Made by a program: the position numbers and the translations under genes. This document shows, one piece after another, positions 1 through 10,989 of a stretch of 64,000 nucleotides of DNA. Numbering within the stretch: the first letter of the stretch is position 1; every line of letters starts with the position of its first letter. The DNA is from Lineus longissimus (Eukaryota; Nemertea; Pilidiophora; Heteronemertea; Lineidae), in assembly GCF_910592395.1 (NCBI RefSeq), contig NC_088313.1, forward strand, positions 4,344,501 to 4,408,500, written 5' to 3'. Below the pieces are notes generated by a model, which saw nothing but the letters and a program-made list of their open reading frames with translations, did no database searches and was not told where the DNA came from.

Positions 1-3000
1 GGGAAAAGTACAATACATGTAATTAAGAAGACCAATATTTTTTTCATACGGATTGGCTGTTTCTATTCTTTTGTGCACGACGATGGCGTTTGCAAGTGTC
101 AAACAAGTTCCGTGACATTTTAAAAGTTTTTGCTGGCAAGATTTTCGATAAAGATTAATTTTCGCAACGTGTACTCATGAATGTAATTTATCACGACATT
201 GTTCGGTTTGCCGTAAAGCGTTTATTGAATTTAATTACATCGCTTGATAATCATACTCGCGTATTGTTCGCTCCACTTCTTCCCCTGAAGCGACAATTTA
301 AAATGCGCTAAAAAGTTTGTATTCAATTTAGGGTTTTTAATACAAAACCGACCCCTTATTTGTTTACCGTCCGACACTACATGTATATCTCAAGGTTACC
401 TTTATTTGTTGTTTAAAGGTTGTTTATTGGTGTCCAACTCCTCGTTTCTCAGGAGCCAGAACATTTTTGAAGAATACTGCTTTCGCCCGGTGACAAGATT
501 TAAAAAAACATGAAAATTGAACCAAAATTAAGGTAACTGTATACAAGAGTGCGCTTCAACGTATTTTGTTATACTAGTATCTATCATAATGTATATCAGT
601 TGTTTTATGAACAGATGTTACTAACGCTGTGTTTGGGGCGATGAAAGGAAAACGCCAGCCGTGCAATTGAAGTTCATGCATGGCAAAAATGACCCGTGAC
701 CAGCTCTTTGCACTGGTGTCTAAAATTTCATCCCCGAGTTCCTACTCAAGATTTTAGTGACGGGCAGCACAGCAAAACGGCCTCGAATGCTCTTCTTTTA
801 GCATCTTTAAAAAGCAATAAATCTCTCGACAAAAACGACAAAAGAATTCCCGGACCGTATTTCCCGAGGGTAAATTAGGTTTGGCGACTTTTAATGAATC
901 GATTCCTTATCTGAAAAATCAATTATTTTAGCCTAAAAGTCTAATATGTAGCGTGAAGGAACCTACTCAACCGATACGAAACATGATTGGTAATTTTCTA
1001 TTCTCCTCTAGAATTACATTTGGAAAACATTCCGGCTTAGTCGTGGTCATCCGCGATTTAAGAACTGAGAATAAAAAATGGCGATGAAATTCTAAAGATT
1101 TATTAGTAAAAACAACTACTCTCGTAGTTTCTACTGTACCAACTGCATGAAACTACTTGTAATTGAAATAGTAATAAAACTGCATGTAACCAACTAGTAG
1201 TAAAAATGAAAGTTTGCTTAAAGGGGAAGACGGTCATAGACGAACAAATAACAGTCAGAAATAGGGGTTAATTTGATTTTCTCTCTGTTGCGTCAAAAAG
1301 TGATCATGAAATCGTTCTAGGAACTCTAGTTATACCTTGGCACGGTGAAAGCTTTTTTCACGGTGCAATCGCCTAATTTGTCGCCTTAATGTTCCTCTGG
1401 GCTAGCCAGTCATATTTTACAAAGGGGTTACGTGCCTTCCACCCGAATCTCAAAGATAATTTTATTGCCATAAAAAGTCGTAGCCTGGAGTACTGCGGAG
1501 AACAAAAGCGGACAAATTGCTACTGTGTCAGATTGCAGAACGGTTTCTCGAGGCAAGGTTTCCCCTTTTCTGGCTGAAGAATTGATTGCCCTTTGATTAT
1601 TGGTCAGATATTCGCACATTGTTCTTTTGTTGTGTCTTCTGCCAGTGCTGGGGATCGGAAAGAACGAAATGATGGTTGCCTAATACTATAAGTCCCCGCG
1701 TGGTGGCGTATATTGGCAACTGGAAATGCAATGCATCATTGTAAAAGGCAGTGTGTCCATGGACGTCCCCGAGCCTCTGCTCATAATATCATTTGTTAGG
1801 CCGGACCATAAGCCACAATGTCATGAAGTGCAAGGCATGAGTCTGTACGCGGCAGGCTATGATAAACAGGTCACTTCCGTTTCTACGTACAGACAAAAAC
1901 CGGAGCGATCGACCAGCCAGATATCACGAGATCTCACAGAGAGGCGCGTGGTTTTACCAGACTGCAAAAGCTATTGTCGACGCTGAGAATTTTGCTTATG
2001 ATGTTGGTCCTATAGTCCGGAGAACGAGAGAATTGACTTGGAAACTTCCTGAGTTTCCCGCTCTTTACAGTAGAAAAACGCTAAAAATAAAAAAATAACA
2101 TCCGAATCCAATGAATGACGTAGGCTAAGAAGCGGTCGTTGTGTCAAGATAGCTGAGAGTATGCCCAAGGCGAAAATCCATTACTTCAAAATGATGTGTT
2201 TTTGCAAGGCCAAGACGAGTTTTTTTCTGAATTTTTGCCGGCCAGTCTTTCCATTGATGGTTGCAGGCGAATGTCCCGCCGCAATACTGGCCACTTTATA
2301 TCGGAAGAAATGGGCCATGGGGATTGAGTGACAGGTGATTCCATAGTTGATTGTTTTTACTGTTTTCTTAATATAATCTTACAGATTGAGAAGATATTCG
2401 GCCAAAATCCGGTGACTCATTATCTTTTATCTGGTATCAATGCAAGACCAGAGATGGGTTTGAGCAAACACGCGGCTTGTCGATTTTTGGGCAACATGAT
2501 TTTCTCCATACAAATCAGATGAAAGTACGTAACACAGTATTTTATGATTTTGCCATAGAAATGACGTGAACGCCTTTGCGGCCAGCACTTTGAAAATACA
2601 TTTTCACTCTCCAGTTCACAGATAAATCATGACACGCGACAGCAAGATGGCTTCTATGTAAATTCAGTCTCCGTATAGAAATAATTTGCTACCGAAACCT
2701 ATTATACATGTTCGTAAAAATGTTATATGATCTAAACCTCCCCATTGCCTTGACTCTCAGTCGAATAGAGTAGTTGACGTATCGTCATTACCTGCTCTGC
2801 TGGAGAAACATACAAAAGAAAGCAAGCACAAATGACCATGACAGCATTTGATTCAGTTGAGTCAGGTATAACAAATCATTGCTCTGCCATTCAACATGGC
2901 TGACCATGAAAACACTCTACACGTAACAGAAAAATTGTATGAAAGTTGACTTACCATTTTTATTTGTTCCGGAGTACCGCTGGAGGTGGCGTGAATATCA

Positions 3001-3158
3001 CTAGCATAATCTAGCTTCGACGGCGCCTAGTTTTTTCATCGCTTTGATGCCGTGTAAGAATCAACGTCAGGGGTCAGAGTTTATCGGTTCGTCTGTGCCA
3101 GTTTATTACGACCTGGGCTACGTCATGTATTTTGAGTCTTCACCGGAAAGAAAAACAG

Positions 3159-3209
3159 TTAGTATAATAATCTTACAATTAGTAACAAAATTAGTATAAT
3201 AATCTTACA
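3159..3209. repeat. Short direct duplication, period 32 bp
   Basis: The 19-mer TTAGTATAATAATCTTACA occurs at 3159-3177 and again at 3191-3209. This is a simple local duplication with no further copies nearby. Confidence 0.8.
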
Positions 3210-4494
3210 GAATAAAGCGACACGACCTTCACAACCAAATTGTTATCACATGCCCACATTGGCCATCTAGAAGGACAGTATGTATAAACGCCTTATGAAC
3301 CCATTCGCACATGCTCAAATAAGGCTTTAGTTTGGTGAGCAAACGCATATGTTGGTTTGAAAATAGACCTAAAGAAAAGGCCGAACGAAAAAGGCAAATA
3401 CGCAAATGGTCATCAGAAATGGTGAGAAATAGTAGCTGTTTGAGGTGAGGTGTTCGAGATAAGACCCCCCCCCCCCCCCCAAATAGACCCTTTTACACCA
3501 GGCGGGGGAAGACATTGCGGGCCCAAAAAACCTAAATATAGGCACAACGAACAAAATATCATATGGTGTGCGACTATGCGGTATTTCGTTTGCAGCTTGT
3601 TTGTCGTGGCCTCCAGTGGCTTCCTCCGCCTGGCGTGAGGGCCTCTATGCTCACGGCGCCCAATAAAAAACCAAGTGTCGGCACGTTGGACAACCAGTCA
3701 GAGTGTTTGTTTTTTTCAGTTTTGAGCACTACGCCAACAAACAACATATTACTTTTACCACAGTCAATATAGGCCGAGAGCTATCAATGGTGGGTCTGCA
3801 TGGCAGAATAAAAAGACGAGCAAAGCATGCAGCCCGCACGAAATTTCTAAGTCCGTCAAGAAATGGTCAATAAATCCATCAAAATCAAATACTTACAGGA
3901 AAATTATCACCCCAACTTATCCACTCTCGTCTCGAACATATTGCCTCGAATATCTTCTTGAACATAGCAAGGATGGCTACCATAACTTGAGATGTAGAAA
4001 AACCAGAACCGTGTACATGTTCACTGCTCGAAAGTTCATCTGGTAAGGGTGCGCGCTATGATTACATCAGACACCATACCTCACTTCCTGTGATGTCACT
4101 TCCTTGGTGATTTTCAAATCTATTTAAATTTTGTTGAATGATCTGATCCCATGTCCTTATCTGAGTTCAAGTGCAAGTCATGTCAAGTTTCTCACTATGT
4201 AGTTTAAAGTTGAACAAGCCGAATAAATCTATAGAACCTGATGATCGTTATATAAACTGTAATACGATAATACTATTTATATTATGAAATACTGGAAGGA
4301 AAAATGGTGCTTTCATTAAGTAGCGTAGCGTTAAATTCTCGGGTGTTTAGAAAAGCAAGAAAACGAGAGGAAAAAGTCTTAGTCGACGGCGCAAACGAAC
4401 AAGCTAGCGGACGAGAAAACCATGAGTACTAGATGAAAAAAATTATCCTAAGTAGGTAGTAGGTTTTGAGTTGTTCCAATCCAGTCTTTTTTTC

Positions 4495-4560
4495 ATCCAT
4501 TGGTAGCAGTTATTCAGTCCGACGATCCATCCATTGGTAGCAGTGATTGAAGTCGGACGA
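4495..4560. repeat. Tandem duplication of about 30 bp
   Basis: ATCCATTGGTAGCAGT followed by a similar tail with CCGACG or CGGACG occurs at 4495-4524 and 4529-4560. The second copy differs at a few bases. Confidence 0.7.
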
Positions 4561-4590
4561 CAAAGAAAATATGCCTGTCCTTTTTTTAGC

Positions 4591-4895
4591 CACCCTGTAC
4601 CGCCATGTCAACCCTGTAAACTACCCGCTAGGACGTCATCTTCACAGCTTCTAGGAAGTACTCCGTGGACAGATGGCGAACGGGTTAAGAGCCGATTTTC
4701 AAGCCTCCTCTCTTTGTTAGTCGTCGATCATCTATGAAACGATCGTAAGATGTAGATTTGCCAGTTCAGCTTTTCAGTTATCTTTGAAGTTGCCTAAGTG
4801 GACTTGAATAATGATTGGTTGAAATAATCATTTACCTCCTGGTCCCCAGAACAAAAATCGGCCTAGCTTAACATGTATCAGTCATACAGGGTGTG
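4591..4895. mobile_element. Isolated mariner-type terminal motifs
   Basis: CACCCTGTA at 4591-4599 and TACAGGGTG at 4885-4893 match the terminal motif of the complete 51.12-kb MITE. Here they face away from each other and have no partner at a plausible distance, so they look like remnants of two separate degraded copies. A related end, TATAGGGTGTATCATAA, lies near 29789. Confidence 0.35.
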
Positions 4896-6566
4896 TCATA
4901 AAAGGACTGCCTACTTAGATTTAGATTTAAGGGATCCAGAAAACAATGAATTTTTAATTAGTGTCAAAATTTGGTCCGCAGCGCAGTTCATTCTTATTTT
5001 TTTTCTAGTTATACCATCGTTCACAGTGACCGTGAACTCACCAAACCGACCGAAGATTTGAGTGTAGGTTGCAACTTGGAACATTGAGACTATAAACTCA
5101 ATACCCTGATTGAAAAAGGTTGACAAATAATAGTTTTACAGATTCCTTAAAATTAATATGGCCTCTCAAGACAACTCATAACAAAACACAATCATCTGCA
5201 GACACCTGGTTATTCACCTGCTGTTCAGCTATCACCATGACCTTTTTTCTTGAGGAAATTAGAAAAATGATCAGACTGGGCCTGCCTCCTGCTACATCCG
5301 GGACATTTCTATTAATGGCGGCTCGGCAAAGGCGGCCTAATCAACTGTTTTGGATCGCCTGCCGCTGCGGAAATCAACCAGAACAAATGTCAGCTCAAAA
5401 CAGAGAGCAGATCAGAGCTTTGTCATTTTTTTATCACGGAGGTGTTGAGAAGAAAACCATATTGAAGTTTTAAAGGTCGTATCGACAAAGAATGGTGATG
5501 GAAAAGAGAAAAACGCCCTCTGGTTATCTCTGCCACAAAAAGGTTTAGGAATGTTGTTGTTGTTGCCATTGTTGTTGCTGTTGTATTTCTTTCATGGATA
5601 ACTAATTTCTTTCAGGCCGCCAGGTGCAAGTGGCGTAGCCTTGAAGAAATGTTTTTTTCGTTCTTTTATTTGGTTTGTTTTAGTGTTTTTCTGAATAGAA
5701 GAACGCACCGGGCTATTAAATATGTACATAGCAAATGCCAAGCTTCTCAGCTTGTATTGAAAGAAACAACATACATATCAAGAACTCAACCTCGGTAAAA
5801 GAAAACAATCGTGGATATACTAGACTAGCCAGTTAGGCGCGGTGAGTTTCTCGACAGTTTACGATAACCTTTATCAAAGATTATAAAAATAATTACTCCG
5901 ACAGAGATGACAATGAAATATTTATAGGAAATGTCAGATGGTAAAAGAATATCATAATTTGTCTGCCGGGATATTATAAAGTACTGATAGATATAAAGGT
6001 AAATAAATATTTTATTCGCGTATGAAACGGCAGCAAATATATTTCATATCGATGTTCGGCGTCGTCAGAGAGGCGCAATGTCGGTCATTTTTCCTAGGCA
6101 GGCCAATCTCACGTCGGCGTGGTGTTGAAACTACCAAAGAGGCCGCTTTTCTTGGTATGAATTGATGATCTAACTGATGTTAAATGAAACAAGTCGAACT
6201 CGACTAAATTGAATTGAAAAAGATTGCTGTTAAGTCAAATCTGGATCATTGCGGGCGTTCTCCGATTCCTCCTATTATTCCTCCTATCGTGTACACGAAG
6301 ACAATGAACATGTGGTTACTCGTAAGGCTCATGTAACTCTTGTTATGATAGAATTGAACGACAAGAAATAGTTGTTGATACATTTGGATTTATTCAGATT
6401 AATCATATATATATATACAGTAAAAAAATCAAATAATATACGTCAACATCAAAATCGATTTGGTTGGGTAGATAATACTCAATTTGAAAGCTTTAGTTGT
6501 CCTTAAGAGGATATGGATACCAAGTATACACCCATGTTCATCTTGCCCTAAAAATAAGATATAACT

Positions 6567-6675
6567 GGTACAATTACAGCTCCAGTACAATTATAGCCCC
6601 TCAAGTGTAGAAAAGATTCGCAGTACACAGTAATGCACAAAGAGACAATAATTGTACTGGGGATATAATTGTACC
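6567..6675. mobile_element. Small inverted-repeat element (MITE-like)
   Basis: Arms of 28 bp (6567-6594 and 6648-6675) pair with three mismatches. The outer end reads GGTACAATTA and each arm contains GTACAATTA-type sequence twice. The loop is about 53 nt. No clear target duplication is visible, so the class is not assigned. Confidence 0.55.
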
Positions 6676-6823
6676 ACATAATACCTTACTATTCAAATGT
6701 ATAGTTTCGGAAAGAATTGATGAAATACAGTTGTACCAAAAAAATTCAATGAAACCATTAGAAACCCATCTGTGAACTGGACCTAGTATTCAACAAGGTA
6801 CTAGTAAGTCACCAACTTGGCTG

Positions 6824-6898
6824 CCACTTAAACTTGGCGTTATCTTCTTTAGTTAAGCCCATTAGAATTAACGCCAAGTTAACGTTTACGTCAAGTGG
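6824..6898. repeat. Imperfect palindrome with AACTTGGCGTTA core
   Basis: AACTTGGCGTTA (6831-6842) is inverted as TAACGCCAAGTT (6869-6880). Outer CCACTT (6824) and AAGTGG (6893) extend the symmetry with an asymmetric insertion on the right side. It is probably another small terminal-inverted-repeat remnant. Confidence 0.5.
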
Positions 6899-6899
6899 T

Positions 6900-9800
6900 C
6901 TCCTAATTGTTTTGTAAAACTAGATCATGGTAAAATACACAAACAGCAGGAAGATATTCATGAACTGACTTACAACGACACCATTGTCAAACGTGAGGAG
7001 GTCACTACAAAATATTTCTCGTACAAAACATAGCGGGTATGAAGTACTCAAATTACAATAAATGAATGAAATTTGAGTCGTCTGTAACATAAGGAGAGTA
7101 ACATGTACCCCCTGAACAGAGTTCGCAGGCTGGGGCAGGCCTACATAACCTGTGTACATCCATAATGTACACATGTGGTACATTTTCCCAAATTTCTTGA
7201 CTTTTAGATCTTATTTATGATAACGTGATGGAAAATCCTCAAGACAGTCCTCGCTTTTTACATTCTCAAAGTTTTACTTTGTCACGGTCAAAAATAAATG
7301 ATAAGGAATCACCACTCGATCTATGCAGGAATCCACTTTATGACACAGAAACAAAATGAATCATATTGACCAGACAATGGACAAAGAGTTGGGTTTTTAT
7401 GCGTCCACTTCGTGAGCTACAAAATGACGCAAAGATATTTTAACCTTGAAAAGTAACATTTTGTATTGTCAGGAAAATGAATTGGGGTCAAGGAGTCGTG
7501 TTGAGTTATCTCGCGGACGTACCGCATACAAACCTCCGACGCAGGTATCTAAAGAGACGCTATCTAAGATGGGTAACAATAAGGATCCTTATTGTAACCC
7601 AGGTTCGTCCAGGGTAACCATAGGGTAAACCCAGGAAGACATTAACCGCACATCCCGTAACAATTTCCAGCAGGTTTTTTGGCGACTTCCGACTCGTTTT
7701 ACCGGGCTGGAGCAAATGTGAAAGCTGTGGTCATAGCGTATTGTCACCGATAGTCTAGTTTTCCTCCTGATGCCTCTACTAGCTAGTTCCCGGTGCATTC
7801 AAGACGAAGGAAATTAGCCTCGACTAGGATTCTAAGAATATGGTGAACACACAATATTTTATTTAGCTTAAGACGGCAATATTAGTTCGATTAGATGTAA
7901 AGTGAATAGAATAAATGTTCTCAACAACAGCATTCGCACCAACCAGATCAACATTCACCTCCATATATTTTCACTCTGAGTAGACTTAATTCGATGTACA
8001 AGTATAAGTCTCTTGTTTACTACAGAAATTTGTATACTTAGAACGAAATGTCCGGAAATCACACTTTCATGCCAATTTCTTTCACGGCTCAATTCAGACC
8101 GATACGCATGCACTCATTCATTTGCCGGAGCAACATCCCCACTTGACGCCGCATCGATTGCGAGTGATGCAGAAGGGCTATATCGAGACCGTACAAGATT
8201 ACGGCGACGAACAAGACATTGACATCTGTATCTTTGGAGAAAAAATCATCCTAACATGTTGCAACGTTTCGTGGTGAGACTTAATAATGGGCAGGTTTTG
8301 CAACCGGTAATAATGTGATTTCCTTACGATGAATACAATGGCCATCGCAGACCTCAGTCCGTATCAAAGCAATCAAATCTTACACGAGTGTTTGAATGGA
8401 AGCCTACTGCGGGCGCTATTGTTCACATGTTCATCAGGGCGGATCAGGATAATTAATGTGCGCCGGACTTATAAAATTAGAAAATATGAATGTGCATTCC
8501 CCCCCCCGTCCCCCGAGAAAAAGTAGAAAGTAAGCTAAAGCGCTCCTGTGCGAAATTCCCTTTGAGCGCTACGAACGAAAGAGTACGACGAAGCAGCCAA
8601 TATATTTCATCGACGACTTTTTAAAGAATTTCACAAATTCCTCGTAACACTAAGTATTAAATATGACTTACCACTGTCGCGTAAAGGAATCACAAAAGTA
8701 GCATATGATTTGATAATGCCACATAGTTTACCTTCATCATTGACACGGATTGCGAAATCTGCCTATTAGGAAAAGCTACAAGGTCACTTATCTGCTATGT
8801 GTTCAATCGATCTGTTTTTGTCTAATTTTTCGAGATATTATTTAATGAAGTACCACGCAACCATTCAGTACAGCGTAACGTTCATTACTATAGCAGAAAA
8901 TTGTTTTACATGTTTTACATGTTTTACATTGTTTTACATGTAACAAAACTTAGTAATGCCATCCGTGAACTAAAGTTCGGAAAGTCTATTTCGTGATGGC
9001 GGACAACCAATGCCCGATTCATTCAATTTTTACATTGCATTTTGCACGATATTCTGACAGAATTAGTCCATCACAATGTTATCAAGTTGACTAAATCCCC
9101 GACGTTTTTTTTGTCATCCCATAAGCCATGTTCATTTGACTTAAAAGGAGAGTTCGAGAAAAACACACACTTAGTTTGCAGCCTGGCCATTGTGGCGTGG
9201 AAAAAGATAACGAAACGAGAATATTGCGTGCTTTCTATGATTATGATAGCCTGTTTTATTTGAAGATTTAATGTCAACTGTGGTTATTTTCTTCAAAACG
9301 ATGTACGTCGACGGCTAATGTGGACGGAAATGTCGCCACGAAAAATTGGATATCATTATTTTCGTATCAATCACCTTCAACATTCTGACATTCATACAAT
9401 ATTCAGACACGCGACACACACCAGACAGCAGCAGAGCGATTGATACTCACTCAGATAAATATAGAAGTTACGAGTTTCTCTCCTACTTATGTTAAAGCTG
9501 GTATCTATTTTGCAATTAACTTTCTGTCTAAAATCCCCGAGGTAGTTTGCTTACCTATAAAGCGGGCGCTTTCTTTCTCGGATTGCAGAAGGAAACGAAT
9601 TAAATATTTACCTTACATGTAAATGTAGTAAACCTTGTGATTAGACAGAAGGCTAGCTTGAGTGTAAGAAATGGTCAGACAACAGTATAAGCCAAGCGTT
9701 GAGACTGCACACTAAGCGTATCAAGATAGACAAAATCGGAATTAGACAAGGGCAGGAACTGACCAAGAACTGTTAACATAATGTTGACCTTTGAGATTTT

Positions 9801-10820
9801 TTCCAACATGTTTGCTCGTCGAATTGTATACTTCGGAAAGCGGATCCCCACATTGCTTTCGACACAATTGTAGTTAAAAGAATGGTTTCAGAAATTTTAC
9901 GCAAATGTTCTGCAATTCCTCGCAATGAATATTCAAACGACAGATAATACAAAGACTGAGCAGCAAATAATATATGCAGAGCATCATCTCGCACCGATTT
10001 CCCTGCTGGTGTTCAGGCTTAATCATACGCGATGTGAAGATACAGACCAGGGGGGCTTTGACATGAATAATCGATCTTCAGACGTGCTTTAAGACATCCA
10101 AAAAGAGAAACTCATTAGTACCGACCCAGGGGCAGCGATTTTCATCAGTTGATGGCAGTAAGGTTAAGATTCAGTCGTGGCTAATCGTAGCCCGATCAAG
10201 CAACGCACCCGTTGATCATCCCATGTCTGTCATGTCAGTACCTTCTCCGTCTTGTCAGGCGCAACTTGATCAACGCGTAGCTCCTTAGACGAACTGAGCC
10301 GACATAAACATAGTCTTGCGCAAGAAAGCACAAATACGCGTATTTTAATGCTCGAAGTAAGTTCAAAATTTGTACTATCAACGTGTGTAAAACCGCGTAA
10401 ATATCGATAAGATTTAGCCCGATATTTTTTTAAACACTATCCGTCGATCAAACTGCAGTGGACAGAAGCGACACATGATGGGATATTAAACTTATTATGT
10501 AATGAAATAGCTTGCTCGGCCAACCACTCGTCTATCGGGGATCTGCATTAGCTTTACTGCTAAGGAGGCCGACGAACTTGTTTTAATGATTGGAAAATAC
10601 GTGGAAAGAATCGATACGAATATACATGTAATGTTTGCCTTAGCGTTACCTTAGTTAATAAGTTCGAGGTTTTTTTTACGTTGCGGCCATGATACCTTTT
10701 ACGTGCTTGATATTATCAGCGCTCGTTATACTTGGTAGTGAAAGTGTTAATCACGTCATTTGCTACGCTTGTTCAGTGAAATAAATAGTAATCATCGAAA
10801 CTGATTGCCGACGTTGTCTG
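6900..10820. other. Intergenic DNA downstream of the GPCR
   Basis: No convincing coding frame. It holds a run of TTTTACATG-type repeats at about 8902-8943 and a short C run at 8499-8507. The last part is the region immediately 3' of the receptor gene (minus strand) and may include its distal 3' UTR. No minus-strand AATAAA is seen between 10000 and 10990. Confidence 0.55.
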
Positions 10821-10824
10821 GTTG

Positions 10825-10959
10825 TAAGGTAGAATGGGGTATTTGTAGCCCCGGTTTAATTGTAGCCCTTGCCTATGATATCGATTGATGTTCTCATGCA
10901 TCAAACAATTGCAGGGGTTATGAATAAACCGGGGGCTACAAATACTCCATTCTACCTTA
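10825..10959. mobile_element. Hairpin MITE with TA flanks in the GPCR 3' UTR
   Basis: Two arms of about 33 bp (10827-10859 and 10925-10957) are inverted copies, both starting AGGTAGAATGG from the outside, with one mismatch and one single-base indel. TA dinucleotides sit exactly outside both ends, as expected for a Tc1/mariner-type non-autonomous element. The loop is about 65 nt. It begins 31 nt after the receptor stop codon, so the transcript should carry a long hairpin. The minus-strand ATTAAA at 10860-10855, inside one arm, is the nearest poly(A)-signal-like hexamer I see after the stop. Confidence 0.75.
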
Positions 10960-10989
10960 TGTATTGTCATTCTGTTTCGTAGAGGAGAT

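Larger units (their letters stand above)
1..6560. other. Intergenic DNA, no supported gene
   Basis: No open frame here has convincing coding character or a recognisable domain. Visible structure is limited to a 16-C run at 3465-3480, a 19-bp direct duplication at 3159-3209, a roughly 30-bp tandem duplication at 4495-4560, (TTG)n-like sequence at 5551-5584, an AT run near 6403, and two isolated mariner-type end motifs at 4591-4599 and 4885-4895. Confidence 0.6.

Noticed and set aside
5120-5473. 117-codon plus-strand frame
   Set aside because: No domain, unremarkable composition, no splice context; consistent with chance.
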